Shown: positions 16,300-23,924 of the stretch, piece after piece | How positions within the stretch are numbered: the stretch's first letter is position 1 | Layout: every line of letters begins with the position of its first letter | NCBI GenBank assembly: GCA_002505775.1 | Contig: DAVY01000013.1 | Span: 49,685-90,837, forward strand | Direction of reading: 5' to 3' | Source of the DNA: Euryarchaeota archaeon UBA130 | Lineage (GTDB): Archaea > Thermoplasmatota > Poseidoniia > Poseidoniales > Thalassarchaeaceae | Length of the DNA stretch: 41,153 nucleotides | Translations under genes and position numbers: made by a program | Notes under the pieces: model-generated | The model's database searches: none | Told to the model about the DNA's origin: nothing | The model's input: only the letters and a program-made list of their open reading frames with translations

Positions 16300-17744
16300 G
16301 CACCGTTGATAACAAGGACCCTTTCCGTGCGAACATGCGAGACAGCGCAGAATGGCAACCCACCTCCTACAGGAGTCACACTATTGGACAAGTCGTGAGT
16401 CTGGGCGATTCGCTCATCGGCACTGAAGTAACCATCTCGGGATATGCAGAAACCGTCAGGGGAAGAGGTGCGATATGCTTCCTGATGCTTCGGGACGGTA
16501 CTGGTCGCATCCAGGCGTTCCTGAAGAGGGATAATATGGACCAGACATTTTTTGACTCGGTTCAATCAGTATCCAGAGAGTCCACAGTTCAGCTGACCGG
16601 GGTGGTGGCCGAAAAGAGGGCCCCCAAGGTTAAGGAAGGGGAGTCCCCCCCTCCACCAGAGTATGAGATTAATGTCTCTTCGGGTTCGATTTTAGCTATC
16701 GCATCGACTCCACTTCCAGTAGGGGTGACTGATGATGTCCAAGTGGGACTCGATGTGAGGTTGGATAATCGGCATTTGGACCTGAGAAGAGAGCATGTTA
16801 ATGCGATGTTTCAGTTGCGATCTAGGGTGCTTCAATATGGCAGGGAACATCTGATTACAGAAGGTTTCCAGGAGATTAATACCCCGAAGATTATTGCCGC
16901 GGCTGCGGAGGGAGGAACAAATCTCTTTCCAATGAAATATTTTGATACTGATGCATATCTCTCCCAGAGCCCGCAATTGTACAAGCAACTAGCCGTCCTT
17001 GGAGGTTTGGAAAGAGTATTCGAAATCGGACCGGCATTCAGAGCTGAGAAACATGACACATATCGGCACCTGAATGAGTTCATCTCGTTCGATATAGAAG
17101 GGGCTTGGATGGACGATGAAGATGTGATGGGGGTCCAAGAGAGAATGATTTTCCACATATGGTCAGAGGTCAAAAAGAATGATCAAAACCTGATTGATAT
17201 CGTAAATAAATACAGGGTTTCCCAGGGCAAAGAGACAATTGAGGTAAATATTCCAAGCTTACCATTTCCTAGGATTCCTTATTGTGAAGCCATAGAGATA
17301 GTGAAGAAAGGAGGTGGGGAAATTGAATGGGGAGATGATATCGAAAGTCATCATTGTGATTTAATCGCGGCGAAATTCCCCGGCTTCCATTTCATACCCA
17401 GATGGCCGATGGCAATGAAACCATTCTATATCCACCACAAAGAAAATGAAAAAGGAACCACGGGGGAACAGCTTAGTCGTGGATTCGACTTAAATTTTGG
17501 AAGGGACGAAATGACAAGTGGGGGAGCTAGGGAGCATCGCGTGGATGTTCTTGAAGAGAATCTGAGGGACATGGGACTAGATCCAGCTGACTTTACATTC
17601 TACACGGATGGATTCAGATATGGCGCTCCTCCTCATGCCGGTTGGGGCCTTGGTGTGGCGCGTTTGTTGATGGTTTTGACTGGTGCAGGCAATGTAAGGG
17701 AAGTCGTCTTATTCCCAAGAGACAGAAGCAGAGTTACTCCATGA
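16296..17744 (+). CDS. aspS: Aspartyl-tRNA synthetase, archaeal/eukaryal type
   Basis: Class IIb synthetase charging tRNA(Asp). The 482-residue protein has an N-terminal OB-fold anticodon-binding domain (about residues 30-140) with a proline-rich insertion (GESPPPPEYE), and a catalytic core with class II motif 2 FRAEKHDTYRHLNEF, the SQSPQLYKQ aspartate-binding stretch, and motif 3 GAPPHAGWGLGVARL. It lacks the large GAD insertion of bacterial AspRS. I cannot decide from sequence whether it is discriminating or also charges tRNA(Asn); no GatCAB genes are in the window. It overlaps trmI by four bases. Confidence 0.97.
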   Translation: MSTVDNKDPFRANMRDSAEWQPTSYRSHTIGQVVSLGDSLIGTEVTISGYAETVRGRGAICFLMLRDGTGRIQAFLKRDNMDQTFFDSVQSVSRESTVQLTGVVAEKRAPKVKEGESPPPPEYEINVSSGSILAIASTPLPVGVTDDVQVGLDVRLDNRHLDLRREHVNAMFQLRSRVLQYGREHLITEGFQEINTPKIIAAAAEGGTNLFPMKYFDTDAYLSQSPQLYKQLAVLGGLERVFEIGPAFRAEKHDTYRHLNEFISFDIEGAWMDDEDVMGVQERMIFHIWSEVKKNDQNLIDIVNKYRVSQGKETIEVNIPSLPFPRIPYCEAIEIVKKGGGEIEWGDDIESHHCDLIAAKFPGFHFIPRWPMAMKPFYIHHKENEKGTTGEQLSRGFDLNFGRDEMTSGGAREHRVDVLEENLRDMGLDPADFTFYTDGFRYGAPPHAGWGLGVARLLMVLTGAGNVREVVLFPRDRSRVTP

Positions 17745-17756
17745 AATGGTGTTGTA

Positions 17757-18440
17757 ATGAGTACTGAATTCCTGAAGAAGGAGGATGTGATGACTTGGGA
17801 AAGACGAAAAAGAGCCCGATTTGTCAATAGTCTCAGTGGATTCAAAAGTGCTACTCTAATTGGGACGTATGATTCTGAATTCGGGTCAAATTTGTCCATA
17901 GTGTCTTCAGTGGTACACTTGGGCTCCACCCCTCCAATGATGGGGTTCGTCTTGAGGCCCCCTGGGAAGGATGCTCACACATACAAGAATATCAAGAAAA
18001 CAGGAATTTGCACGTTTAACCATGTGAATGACCGAATTATTGAGCAGGCCCATCAGACAAGTGCTAGGTATCCTCGTGAAACAAGTGAGTTTGAGGAGGT
18101 GGGTTTGACCCCTGCATGGATAGATGGCTGGATGGCTCCTTCTGTCGAAGAATCCCGAGTCAAAATGGGACTAACCCTGATTGATGATATCGAGCTAGCT
18201 AATGGATGTCGATTCATGACTTGCGAAGTTAATTGGTTCGATGTGGAGTCCATAGGGCTATGTGAGGATGGCTTTGTGGACTTAAATCAGCTTGGGGGAG
18301 TTACAATATCTGGCCTTGACGGTTATCATGGAACTCCGAAGATTTTTAGATTGTCATATGCTAAAACTAACCTGGAATTGAAGAAAATGTTGAATTTTGA
18401 CGATGGTTGGGATGATAATACCGATAATGGGCATAATTAG
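17757..18440 (+). CDS. Flavin reductase-like, FMN-binding split-barrel protein
   Basis: A 227-residue protein of the flavin reductase-like family (FMN-binding split barrel), with the segments NSLSGFKSATLIGTYD, VSSVVHLGSTPPMMGFVLRP and CTFNHVNDRIIEQAHQTSARYP. These match a subgroup I recall from marine Bacteroidetes gene clusters for kynurenine-type catabolism. The usual role would be to supply reduced flavin to a monooxygenase, and a luciferase-like oxygenase is encoded about 1.6 kb downstream. The ATG at 17757 keeps the KEDV segment that aligns with relatives; a second ATG at 17790 has the better Shine-Dalgarno (GGAGG, five bases) and is a serious alternative. It starts 12 bases after aspS and may be co-transcribed with it. 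Confidence 0.8.
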   Translation: MSTEFLKKEDVMTWERRKRARFVNSLSGFKSATLIGTYDSEFGSNLSIVSSVVHLGSTPPMMGFVLRPPGKDAHTYKNIKKTGICTFNHVNDRIIEQAHQTSARYPRETSEFEEVGLTPAWIDGWMAPSVEESRVKMGLTLIDDIELANGCRFMTCEVNWFDVESIGLCEDGFVDLNQLGGVTISGLDGYHGTPKIFRLSYAKTNLELKKMLNFDDGWDDNTDNGHN

Positions 18441-18467
18441 GTACAGATTTATCGACCGAAAATAAGG

Positions 18468-18477
18468 GGTATATGTG
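18468..18477 (+). promoter_or_regulatory. TATA-like element before the formyltransferase gene
   Basis: GGTATATGTG is centred about 27 bases before the ATG at 18500, consistent with a leaderless transcript beginning there. It lies in the 59-base gap after the flavin reductase gene, the first possible internal promoter of the cluster. Confidence 0.45.
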
Positions 18478-18499
18478 GCCCCTCCGGAACACGAGTATC

Positions 18500-19222
18500 A
18501 TGGCCAAGCCGAGATTCGCCTTCCTTTTATTGAAAGAGCATCCATACGGCAGGGAGATGCTGAGACAGATCTTGTCCGAGGGGCACATACCCGAGATAAT
18601 CATAGAAGAGGACTCGCCTGTGGGAGATGAGGAGCGGGAGAAATTTCTCAAGCGCATTGAAGGAAATGAAATCGCACCCACTATTGAGTCACAAGCACGG
18701 GACCACGGGATAACTATGGTAACTGTTCCGATTCACAATTCAACGGAGGTGATGCCTCACATCAGGAACATGGAACTGGACTTGATAGTATTCGGTGGTA
18801 CAAGAATAATCAGAGGGGAAATATTGGACTTCCCTAAAGACGGGGTTGTCAATTCTCATCCAGGACTCCTCCCGGAATGCAGAGGATCAGCTTCTCCAGC
18901 TTGGTCCGTTTACCACGATATCAAAATTGGTTCGACTTGTCACTTCTGTGATAATGGAATAGATACAGGAGAAATACTGCTCAAGAGAGAGTTACCTGTT
19001 GAGAGGGGTGCTTCATATGAGGACCTATGCTACGGGACACTAGTGCTCGCAGGAGTGTTGATGAAGGAGGCACTGGTTGCATATGACAAAGGAGATTGGC
19101 CGAAGATGCGATGCCCCCAAGGTGCCAGTGATTTCCCAACATTCAGGAACGCCCCTGAGGAAGTATTGGAAGTTGTCAGGGCGAAGCTTCGAGACCAAAC
19201 TTATGCACACTATGTCGATTAG
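18500..19222 (+). CDS. Formyltransferase-family protein
   Basis: A 240-residue single-domain protein of the formyl_trans_N fold (relatives: GAR transformylase, Met-tRNA formyltransferase, sugar N-formyltransferases). The catalytic triad is intact: Asn118 and His120 in VVNSHPGLLPECRG and Asp155 in DNGIDTGEIL. It lacks the C-terminal domain of Met-tRNA formyltransferase. The N-terminus is not a standard PurN, so an amine or small-molecule formyl acceptor or donor is more likely. The ATG at 18500 is preferred over 18473 because a TATA-like element lies 27 bases upstream. Eight bases separate it from the SDR gene. Substrate unknown. Confidence 0.8.
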   Translation: MAKPRFAFLLLKEHPYGREMLRQILSEGHIPEIIIEEDSPVGDEEREKFLKRIEGNEIAPTIESQARDHGITMVTVPIHNSTEVMPHIRNMELDLIVFGGTRIIRGEILDFPKDGVVNSHPGLLPECRGSASPAWSVYHDIKIGSTCHFCDNGIDTGEILLKRELPVERGASYEDLCYGTLVLAGVLMKEALVAYDKGDWPKMRCPQGASDFPTFRNAPEEVLEVVRAKLRDQTYAHYVD

Positions 19223-19230
19223 GTGATAGA

Positions 19231-20031
19231 ATGGAAGTTGATTTACTTGGGAGCGGTTTTCCCTTTGCTGATGGGATCTTGAATGGAAAAACTGCTCTCG
19301 TCTGCGGAGCATCAAAGGGCATCGGCAGGGCGACGGCTTTGGTCTTGGCAAGGGCGGGGTGCAGGGTAATTGCATGTGCAAGATCGGCTGAGGAACTACA
19401 CGAGCTAGTTTCAGATATGCACGGTTCAGGGCACGAATACTTCGCTGTTGACATGGAGGATTTGGAATCGGTATCTGAGTTTGCCTCGAAGGTTGGAAAT
19501 ATTGACATCCTTGTGAATAATTCAGGGGGACCTCCAGGAGGCCCACTTTTAGAAAATACAGTGGAAGACTTCAGTGGCCCATTCACCAGGCATCTGCACG
19601 CATCACACATAATGGTCAGGTCTTTTGCCCCTGGAATGATAGAGGCAGGAAGTGGAAGAATTGTGAATGTAATATCGACATCCGTCAGAGAGCCCATTGA
19701 CAACATTGGACTTTCGAATACCCTCAGAGGAGCAATGGCCTCATGGTCAAAATCACTTTCTAGAGAACTACATCCCTGTATTACGATTAACAACATTCTC
19801 CCAGGTTTTACAGACACTGACAGACTGGGTAGTCTCGCTAACTCAATTTCTTCGAGGACCGGTATTGATGTCGAAGATGTCCGAGAAAACTGGATGAATA
19901 GCGTCCCTATTGAGAGGCTAATAGATCCTTTAGAAACGGCTGTAGCGATAGCTTGGCTTTGCTTACCATCGAGTGGGGCAATAAGGGGTGTCAGCCTCGC
20001 TGTCGATGGCGGAAGGATGCGATCTATCTGA
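19231..20031 (+). CDS. Short-chain dehydrogenase/reductase with atypical active site
   Basis: A 266-residue Rossmann-fold protein. The cofactor loop CGASKGIGRA (about residues 25-34), NNSGGPPGGP in the NNAG position, and the C-terminal SLAVDGGRM stretch identify a classical SDR. The catalytic YxxxK is absent: where Tyr and Lys should stand the sequence reads SNTLR (residues 162-166), while the upstream serine in VISTS is kept. I recall the same SNTxRGA pattern in homologues from marine Bacteroidetes next to ALDH genes in kynurenine-type clusters, so this is probably a family trait and not decay. It may bind NAD(P)H and do different chemistry. It lies eight bases from both neighbours. Confidence 0.85.
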   Translation: MEVDLLGSGFPFADGILNGKTALVCGASKGIGRATALVLARAGCRVIACARSAEELHELVSDMHGSGHEYFAVDMEDLESVSEFASKVGNIDILVNNSGGPPGGPLLENTVEDFSGPFTRHLHASHIMVRSFAPGMIEAGSGRIVNVISTSVREPIDNIGLSNTLRGAMASWSKSLSRELHPCITINNILPGFTDTDRLGSLANSISSRTGIDVEDVRENWMNSVPIERLIDPLETAVAIAWLCLPSSGAIRGVSLAVDGGRMRSI

Positions 20032-20039
20032 GTGGTCTT

Positions 20040-21281
20040 ATGGAGTTTGATATTTTCTTTTCCATATCTCAGACCCCTGATTCTTCTGGCTTTGTCCCGA
20101 CTGAGAGAGAAATGTTCTCAAGTTTCATGAGTCAAGCTGAGCATGCAGACAAGCTTGGTTTCGGAATAGGTTGGATAGCTCAAGCGCATCTCTCAACCGA
20201 AGTTCAAAAGAGAAATATCAGTCCAGTCGTCCCCCACTACCCCGGAGAGGTTGGGCTTTGTACGGACTTCTTCCAACTAGCCCAGAAAGTATTTTCTAGA
20301 ACTGAAAGAATGGAAGTTGGTAGTGCAGTAATGAGTATTTTAGCTTCTGGGGGGCCGATAGCTCAAGCAGAGCGAGTTGGCTCATTCCTTGCCTTACACG
20401 GGCTCGACCCAGAGGAAAGGAGAAGGCTGCATATCGGATTCAGTGCGGGTAGATTCGAATTTATGGCTAGGCCTTATGGCATAGTTCCAAGAAATACCTT
20501 GGAGGAAGTGGCCTGGCCCGCACTCAGAGGGAGGATTTTTGCTGAGGCTTCAGAGATTTTTCTCAGGCTTTTGAGAGGGGATATAGTCTCGAGCGAGATG
20601 ATTGGTAATACAATACTTACCAGAGAAAACTTCAGGAGCGACGAGGATTGGTCGAAAGTTCAGAATGAGGCTTGCAAACACTTCGGCCTTGAGTCAGCCC
20701 CAGATTCAATAGATATGGGCAATAGATATGAGTTTGAAGAAATAAAGATCATTCCCCAGAATTGGGATAGGGGACTTCTGAATCTAATCCTTGGCAGTCA
20801 CGACCAGAATCTTCAGAGAGAGGTCAATAAGTGGTTACCAGTGCAGGTTTTCAATCTCTCAATAACCCCTCCAAAAATAATCAATGAGACCCATGAGAGA
20901 ATGAAAGAGGCATATCACCCGGACGGAGGGGACTGGAGGAGATCCATGATGCCCAGAACTGTTATGGTTTTCATCAATGAAGAGGAGGGTTTGAGTCCAA
21001 TGGAGAGGAGTGAAGCTGCAAAAATTGAGGCAAAATCGGCTCTTTCAACCTACTGGAGTGCCCTGGAAGGGACCATAGATCCATCCAAAGTTGACAGAGC
21101 GGTCGATAATGCAGTTATTGGTAACGCGGAAGAAATAGTTGAGCAGATTATCGGCAGATATGACAAGGAAGACCGTCTAATGTGCTGGTTTGATTTCTTC
21201 AATCATGATAGCGATAGAGTGATGAGGAACATGACCGCATTTATGACTAAGGTGGCACCAAGGGTGAATGGGGGCGACTAG
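20040..21281 (+). CDS. Luciferase-like flavin-dependent monooxygenase (LLM class)
   Basis: A 413-residue TIM-barrel oxygenase of the bacterial luciferase-like family that uses reduced FMN or F420. The start MEFDIFFSISQ, the GWIAQAHLSTEVQ strand, VGSAVMSILASGGPIAQAERV, and LHIGFSAGRFEF are all typical positions of the barrel. The ATG at 20040 is eight bases after the SDR stop; the open frame extends upstream but overlaps the SDR. The reducing partner is plausibly the flavin reductase at 17757. Substrate unknown. The length is somewhat above the usual 330-370 because of an inserted charged segment in the middle (about residues 180-270). Confidence 0.88.
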   Translation: MEFDIFFSISQTPDSSGFVPTEREMFSSFMSQAEHADKLGFGIGWIAQAHLSTEVQKRNISPVVPHYPGEVGLCTDFFQLAQKVFSRTERMEVGSAVMSILASGGPIAQAERVGSFLALHGLDPEERRRLHIGFSAGRFEFMARPYGIVPRNTLEEVAWPALRGRIFAEASEIFLRLLRGDIVSSEMIGNTILTRENFRSDEDWSKVQNEACKHFGLESAPDSIDMGNRYEFEEIKIIPQNWDRGLLNLILGSHDQNLQREVNKWLPVQVFNLSITPPKIINETHERMKEAYHPDGGDWRRSMMPRTVMVFINEEEGLSPMERSEAAKIEAKSALSTYWSALEGTIDPSKVDRAVDNAVIGNAEEIVEQIIGRYDKEDRLMCWFDFFNHDSDRVMRNMTAFMTKVAPRVNGGD

Positions 21282-22448
21282 ATGGCCGGACGTGAAAACT
21301 CCCCCTCTTCCGTCTCCCCGGGTAGACCCGGTTCCTCCCTGTACCCCTCAAATCCTCTTGGAGACAGCCATGAAGGAATTGCAACGGGAAGAGACGTCGA
21401 ATGGGAGCCTTTGGTGGATTTTCGGAGGATGGACGTCTCCGAAAACACAATACATGGGGCAGTTGCATGGGCTCATGGTAAGGAAATTATACACTCATTT
21501 GGGGGTAATGTCTTAGTTTATGGAAGATCCATGATGAAGCCACTTATGATGAAGCCTTTCGTCAATGTCCTTGAGGACATGGACTGGAGTCAGAAAGCCA
21601 TATCATGTTCCTCCCATAATGGAGATACAGAGCATGTTTCCACTGCTCAATCACTCCTCTCAGAGTCTGAATGGGGACTAATGCAATGTCCTCTAGATGT
21701 CCCACTAATTCAGTTTGGGAGACAGGTTAGACGCCCCCGTAGATGGTTCCATACATGCTCAGGAGAGCATGCTGCTGTACTCAAAGGAATGCGGAAAATG
21801 GGAATGAACAGGGCAGGGTACACACTGCCCAACTCCCCCTGGTTCCCATTGTACCTTGATGTCTTGCGTGACTACATGGGTAAGCCCGACTGGGAGCCCC
21901 TTAGGGTTGCTAAGGATGGGTGCGGATTTCCGACAGTATCGAATACCGTTGATGAGCTTGCGATAATGTTTGCAGGGCTAGCAGATAGGAAAGACGATGA
22001 TTGGATATGGGAGGCGATGAACAGGCATCCGGACCTAGTGGGGGGCTTCAACAGGCTTGACTCAACATGTCTCAAGGCTGGCGATGGGAAAATTCTTGCC
22101 AAGGAGGGTGCAGATGGACTACTGGGGATTTCTCTGGAACATCCAGATTGGCCAGAGGGGCTCGGTATCGTAATAAAAATCGCTCATGGCTGGAATAGTC
22201 AGGCCACATGGTATGTGGCCAGAGCTGTCCTAGGGGTTTTGGGAGTTGAGTTAAGAAACCCCTATCCGCTTCATCGGCAGAAGGCTTTCATAGTTCCGGG
22301 AATCGTTCCTGAGGAACTCAGAGAGGCTCTGGAAGAGGTTGTTACTTGGGACGAATGGGATCCGGATAGAGATAGATTCTCCATGGATTGGAAGGAGTAT
22401 TCAGAGGGGATGACTCGTAGTAATCCATATTCCAATGAGGGTTCTTGA
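21282..22448 (+). CDS. L-asparaginase II family protein (Rhizobium etli AnsA type, class 3)
   Basis: A 388-residue member of the Rhizobium-etli-type asparaginase family, a beta-lactamase-like fold unrelated to other asparaginases. The catalytic Ser/Lys motif appears as GRSMMKP, a second motif as CSSHNGDTEHV, and the metal-site cysteines in TCSGEH and KDGCGFPT. The family usually has CSGKH at the first metal site, so Lys is replaced by Glu here, which may change metal use or substrate. The AKEGADG motif is kept. The protein has an N-terminal leader of about 40 variable residues. The start directly follows the LLM stop codon, and the stop overlaps the ALDH start. Substrate could be asparagine or another amide. 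Confidence 0.85.
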   Translation: MAGRENSPSSVSPGRPGSSLYPSNPLGDSHEGIATGRDVEWEPLVDFRRMDVSENTIHGAVAWAHGKEIIHSFGGNVLVYGRSMMKPLMMKPFVNVLEDMDWSQKAISCSSHNGDTEHVSTAQSLLSESEWGLMQCPLDVPLIQFGRQVRRPRRWFHTCSGEHAAVLKGMRKMGMNRAGYTLPNSPWFPLYLDVLRDYMGKPDWEPLRVAKDGCGFPTVSNTVDELAIMFAGLADRKDDDWIWEAMNRHPDLVGGFNRLDSTCLKAGDGKILAKEGADGLLGISLEHPDWPEGLGIVIKIAHGWNSQATWYVARAVLGVLGVELRNPYPLHRQKAFIVPGIVPEELREALEEVVTWDEWDPDRDRFSMDWKEYSEGMTRSNPYSNEGS

Positions 22449-23881
22449 TGAGGGTTCTAAACTACATACGGGGAGAATTCGTCGATCCTAAGTCAGATTT
22501 TTGGATGGATAATTTTTCTCCCTCTTCTGGAGAAGTCATTGGTTCAATCCCGCTGTCTGGCGAGGGAGATGTGGACAATGCTGTAATGGCCGCTGTGGAG
22601 GCTCTGCCTTACTGGAGTTCTCTCAGGCCATTGGAAAGAGCGGAATGGCTGGAAAGAATTGCTGACTGTCTAGAAAGTAAATTTGAAGAAATAGCTCGTT
22701 TGGAAAGCTTAGATACCGGAAAACCGATTTCTCTATCTAGGTCAGTGGATGCAAAAAGGTCAGTCTCAAACTTCCGATTCTTCTCCGGAATGATAAGGGA
22801 TCTGGAGGAAGAGGTTTTCGAAATGGAAGACGCAACTAATATTGTGAAGCTCAAACCTGTTGGTGTCGGAGCTTTGATTACCCCCTGGAACCTACCGTTG
22901 TATCTCCTTTCGTGGAAGGTCGCCCCGGCCATTGGAATGGGAAACACAGTGGTCTGTAAACCTAGTGAGCTGACCCCATTAACCGCTGACTTACTGATGA
23001 AAGTAATTGAAGAAGTGGGCCTCCCCCGGGGAGTAGTGAATCTAGTTCATGGGGATGGCATGGCAGGTTCATCACTTACTAGTCACCCTTTAGTGGACCT
23101 AGTTTCATTCACTGGTGGAACTGAAACAGGGTCAAAGGTAGCTCTATCCGCATCACCAAAATTCAAGAAATTGAGCCTAGAGCTAGGAGGCAAGAATGCT
23201 AGTATCGTTTTCTCTGATTGTGACATGGAGAAAACGGTAGAGGGAGTCACCAGATCAGCCTTCCTAAATCAAGGACAGGTATGCCTGTGCGGATCCAGAA
23301 TACTTGTTGAAGAGTCAATTTATGACGATTTTGTTGAGCTTTTCGTTGATTCTGTAGAGTCAATGGTCATTGGAGATCCAATGGATGATTCTACTGAGCT
23401 GGGGGCCCTGATATCCAAGGAACACCTCAAGAAAGTGGAATATTACATATCTCTGGCGAAAGAGGAGGGTGGTCAGATCCTCACGGGAGGCACTCCATGC
23501 GTCCCAAAGGGCCTTTCTAATGGAAACTGGATGGCACCTACAGTGATAGCTGGGCTGGATCATAATTCCAGATGCTCTACCGAGGAAATCTTTGGACCTG
23601 TCGTAACGATTCATCGTTTCAAGAGCGAAGATCAGGCCATTAAGATAGCAAACAATACCAGATATGGACTTGCTGGAAGCATATGGACGGGTGACCTAGA
23701 AAAGGGAGAGAGAGTCGCGAGTATGATTCATACTGGAATGATTTGGGTGAATACCTGGTTACACAGAGATCTGAGGGCCCCATTCGGAGGAGTAAAGGAT
23801 AGTGGTGTCGGCAGAGAAGGCGGAAGGTGGAGTCTGGGATTCTTTTCAGAGCCACTTAATGTATGTCTGAAGAATGATTGA
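22448..23881 (+). CDS. Aldehyde dehydrogenase, ALDH8A1 / 2-aminomuconate-semialdehyde dehydrogenase-like
   Basis: A 477-residue NAD-dependent aldehyde dehydrogenase. Catalytic Cys279 lies in NQGQVCLCGSRIL and general base Glu245 in LSLELGGKN. Segments KRSVSNFRFF, ITPWNLPLYLLSWKVAPA and WLHRDLRAPFGGVKDSGVG match the ALDH8A1 / 2-aminomuconic (or 2-hydroxymuconic) semialdehyde dehydrogenase branch better than other ALDHs, by memory of those sequences. This suggests a semialdehyde from an opened aromatic ring as substrate, but no ring-cleaving dioxygenase, decarboxylase or RidA deaminase is in the window. The ATG at 22448 overlaps the asparaginase-family stop (TGATG), implying coupled translation. 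Confidence 0.9.
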   Translation: MRVLNYIRGEFVDPKSDFWMDNFSPSSGEVIGSIPLSGEGDVDNAVMAAVEALPYWSSLRPLERAEWLERIADCLESKFEEIARLESLDTGKPISLSRSVDAKRSVSNFRFFSGMIRDLEEEVFEMEDATNIVKLKPVGVGALITPWNLPLYLLSWKVAPAIGMGNTVVCKPSELTPLTADLLMKVIEEVGLPRGVVNLVHGDGMAGSSLTSHPLVDLVSFTGGTETGSKVALSASPKFKKLSLELGGKNASIVFSDCDMEKTVEGVTRSAFLNQGQVCLCGSRILVEESIYDDFVELFVDSVESMVIGDPMDDSTELGALISKEHLKKVEYYISLAKEEGGQILTGGTPCVPKGLSNGNWMAPTVIAGLDHNSRCSTEEIFGPVVTIHRFKSEDQAIKIANNTRYGLAGSIWTGDLEKGERVASMIHTGMIWVNTWLHRDLRAPFGGVKDSGVGREGGRWSLGFFSEPLNVCLKND

Positions 23882-23924
23882 GGGGCAAGACTGTAAATCG
23901 AGGTAATGGTCCGTCGGAATAACC

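Noticed and set aside
19953..20039. Upstream extension of the luciferase-like monooxygenase
   Set aside because: It overlaps the conserved C-terminus of the SDR; homologues start at the MEFDIFFS segment.
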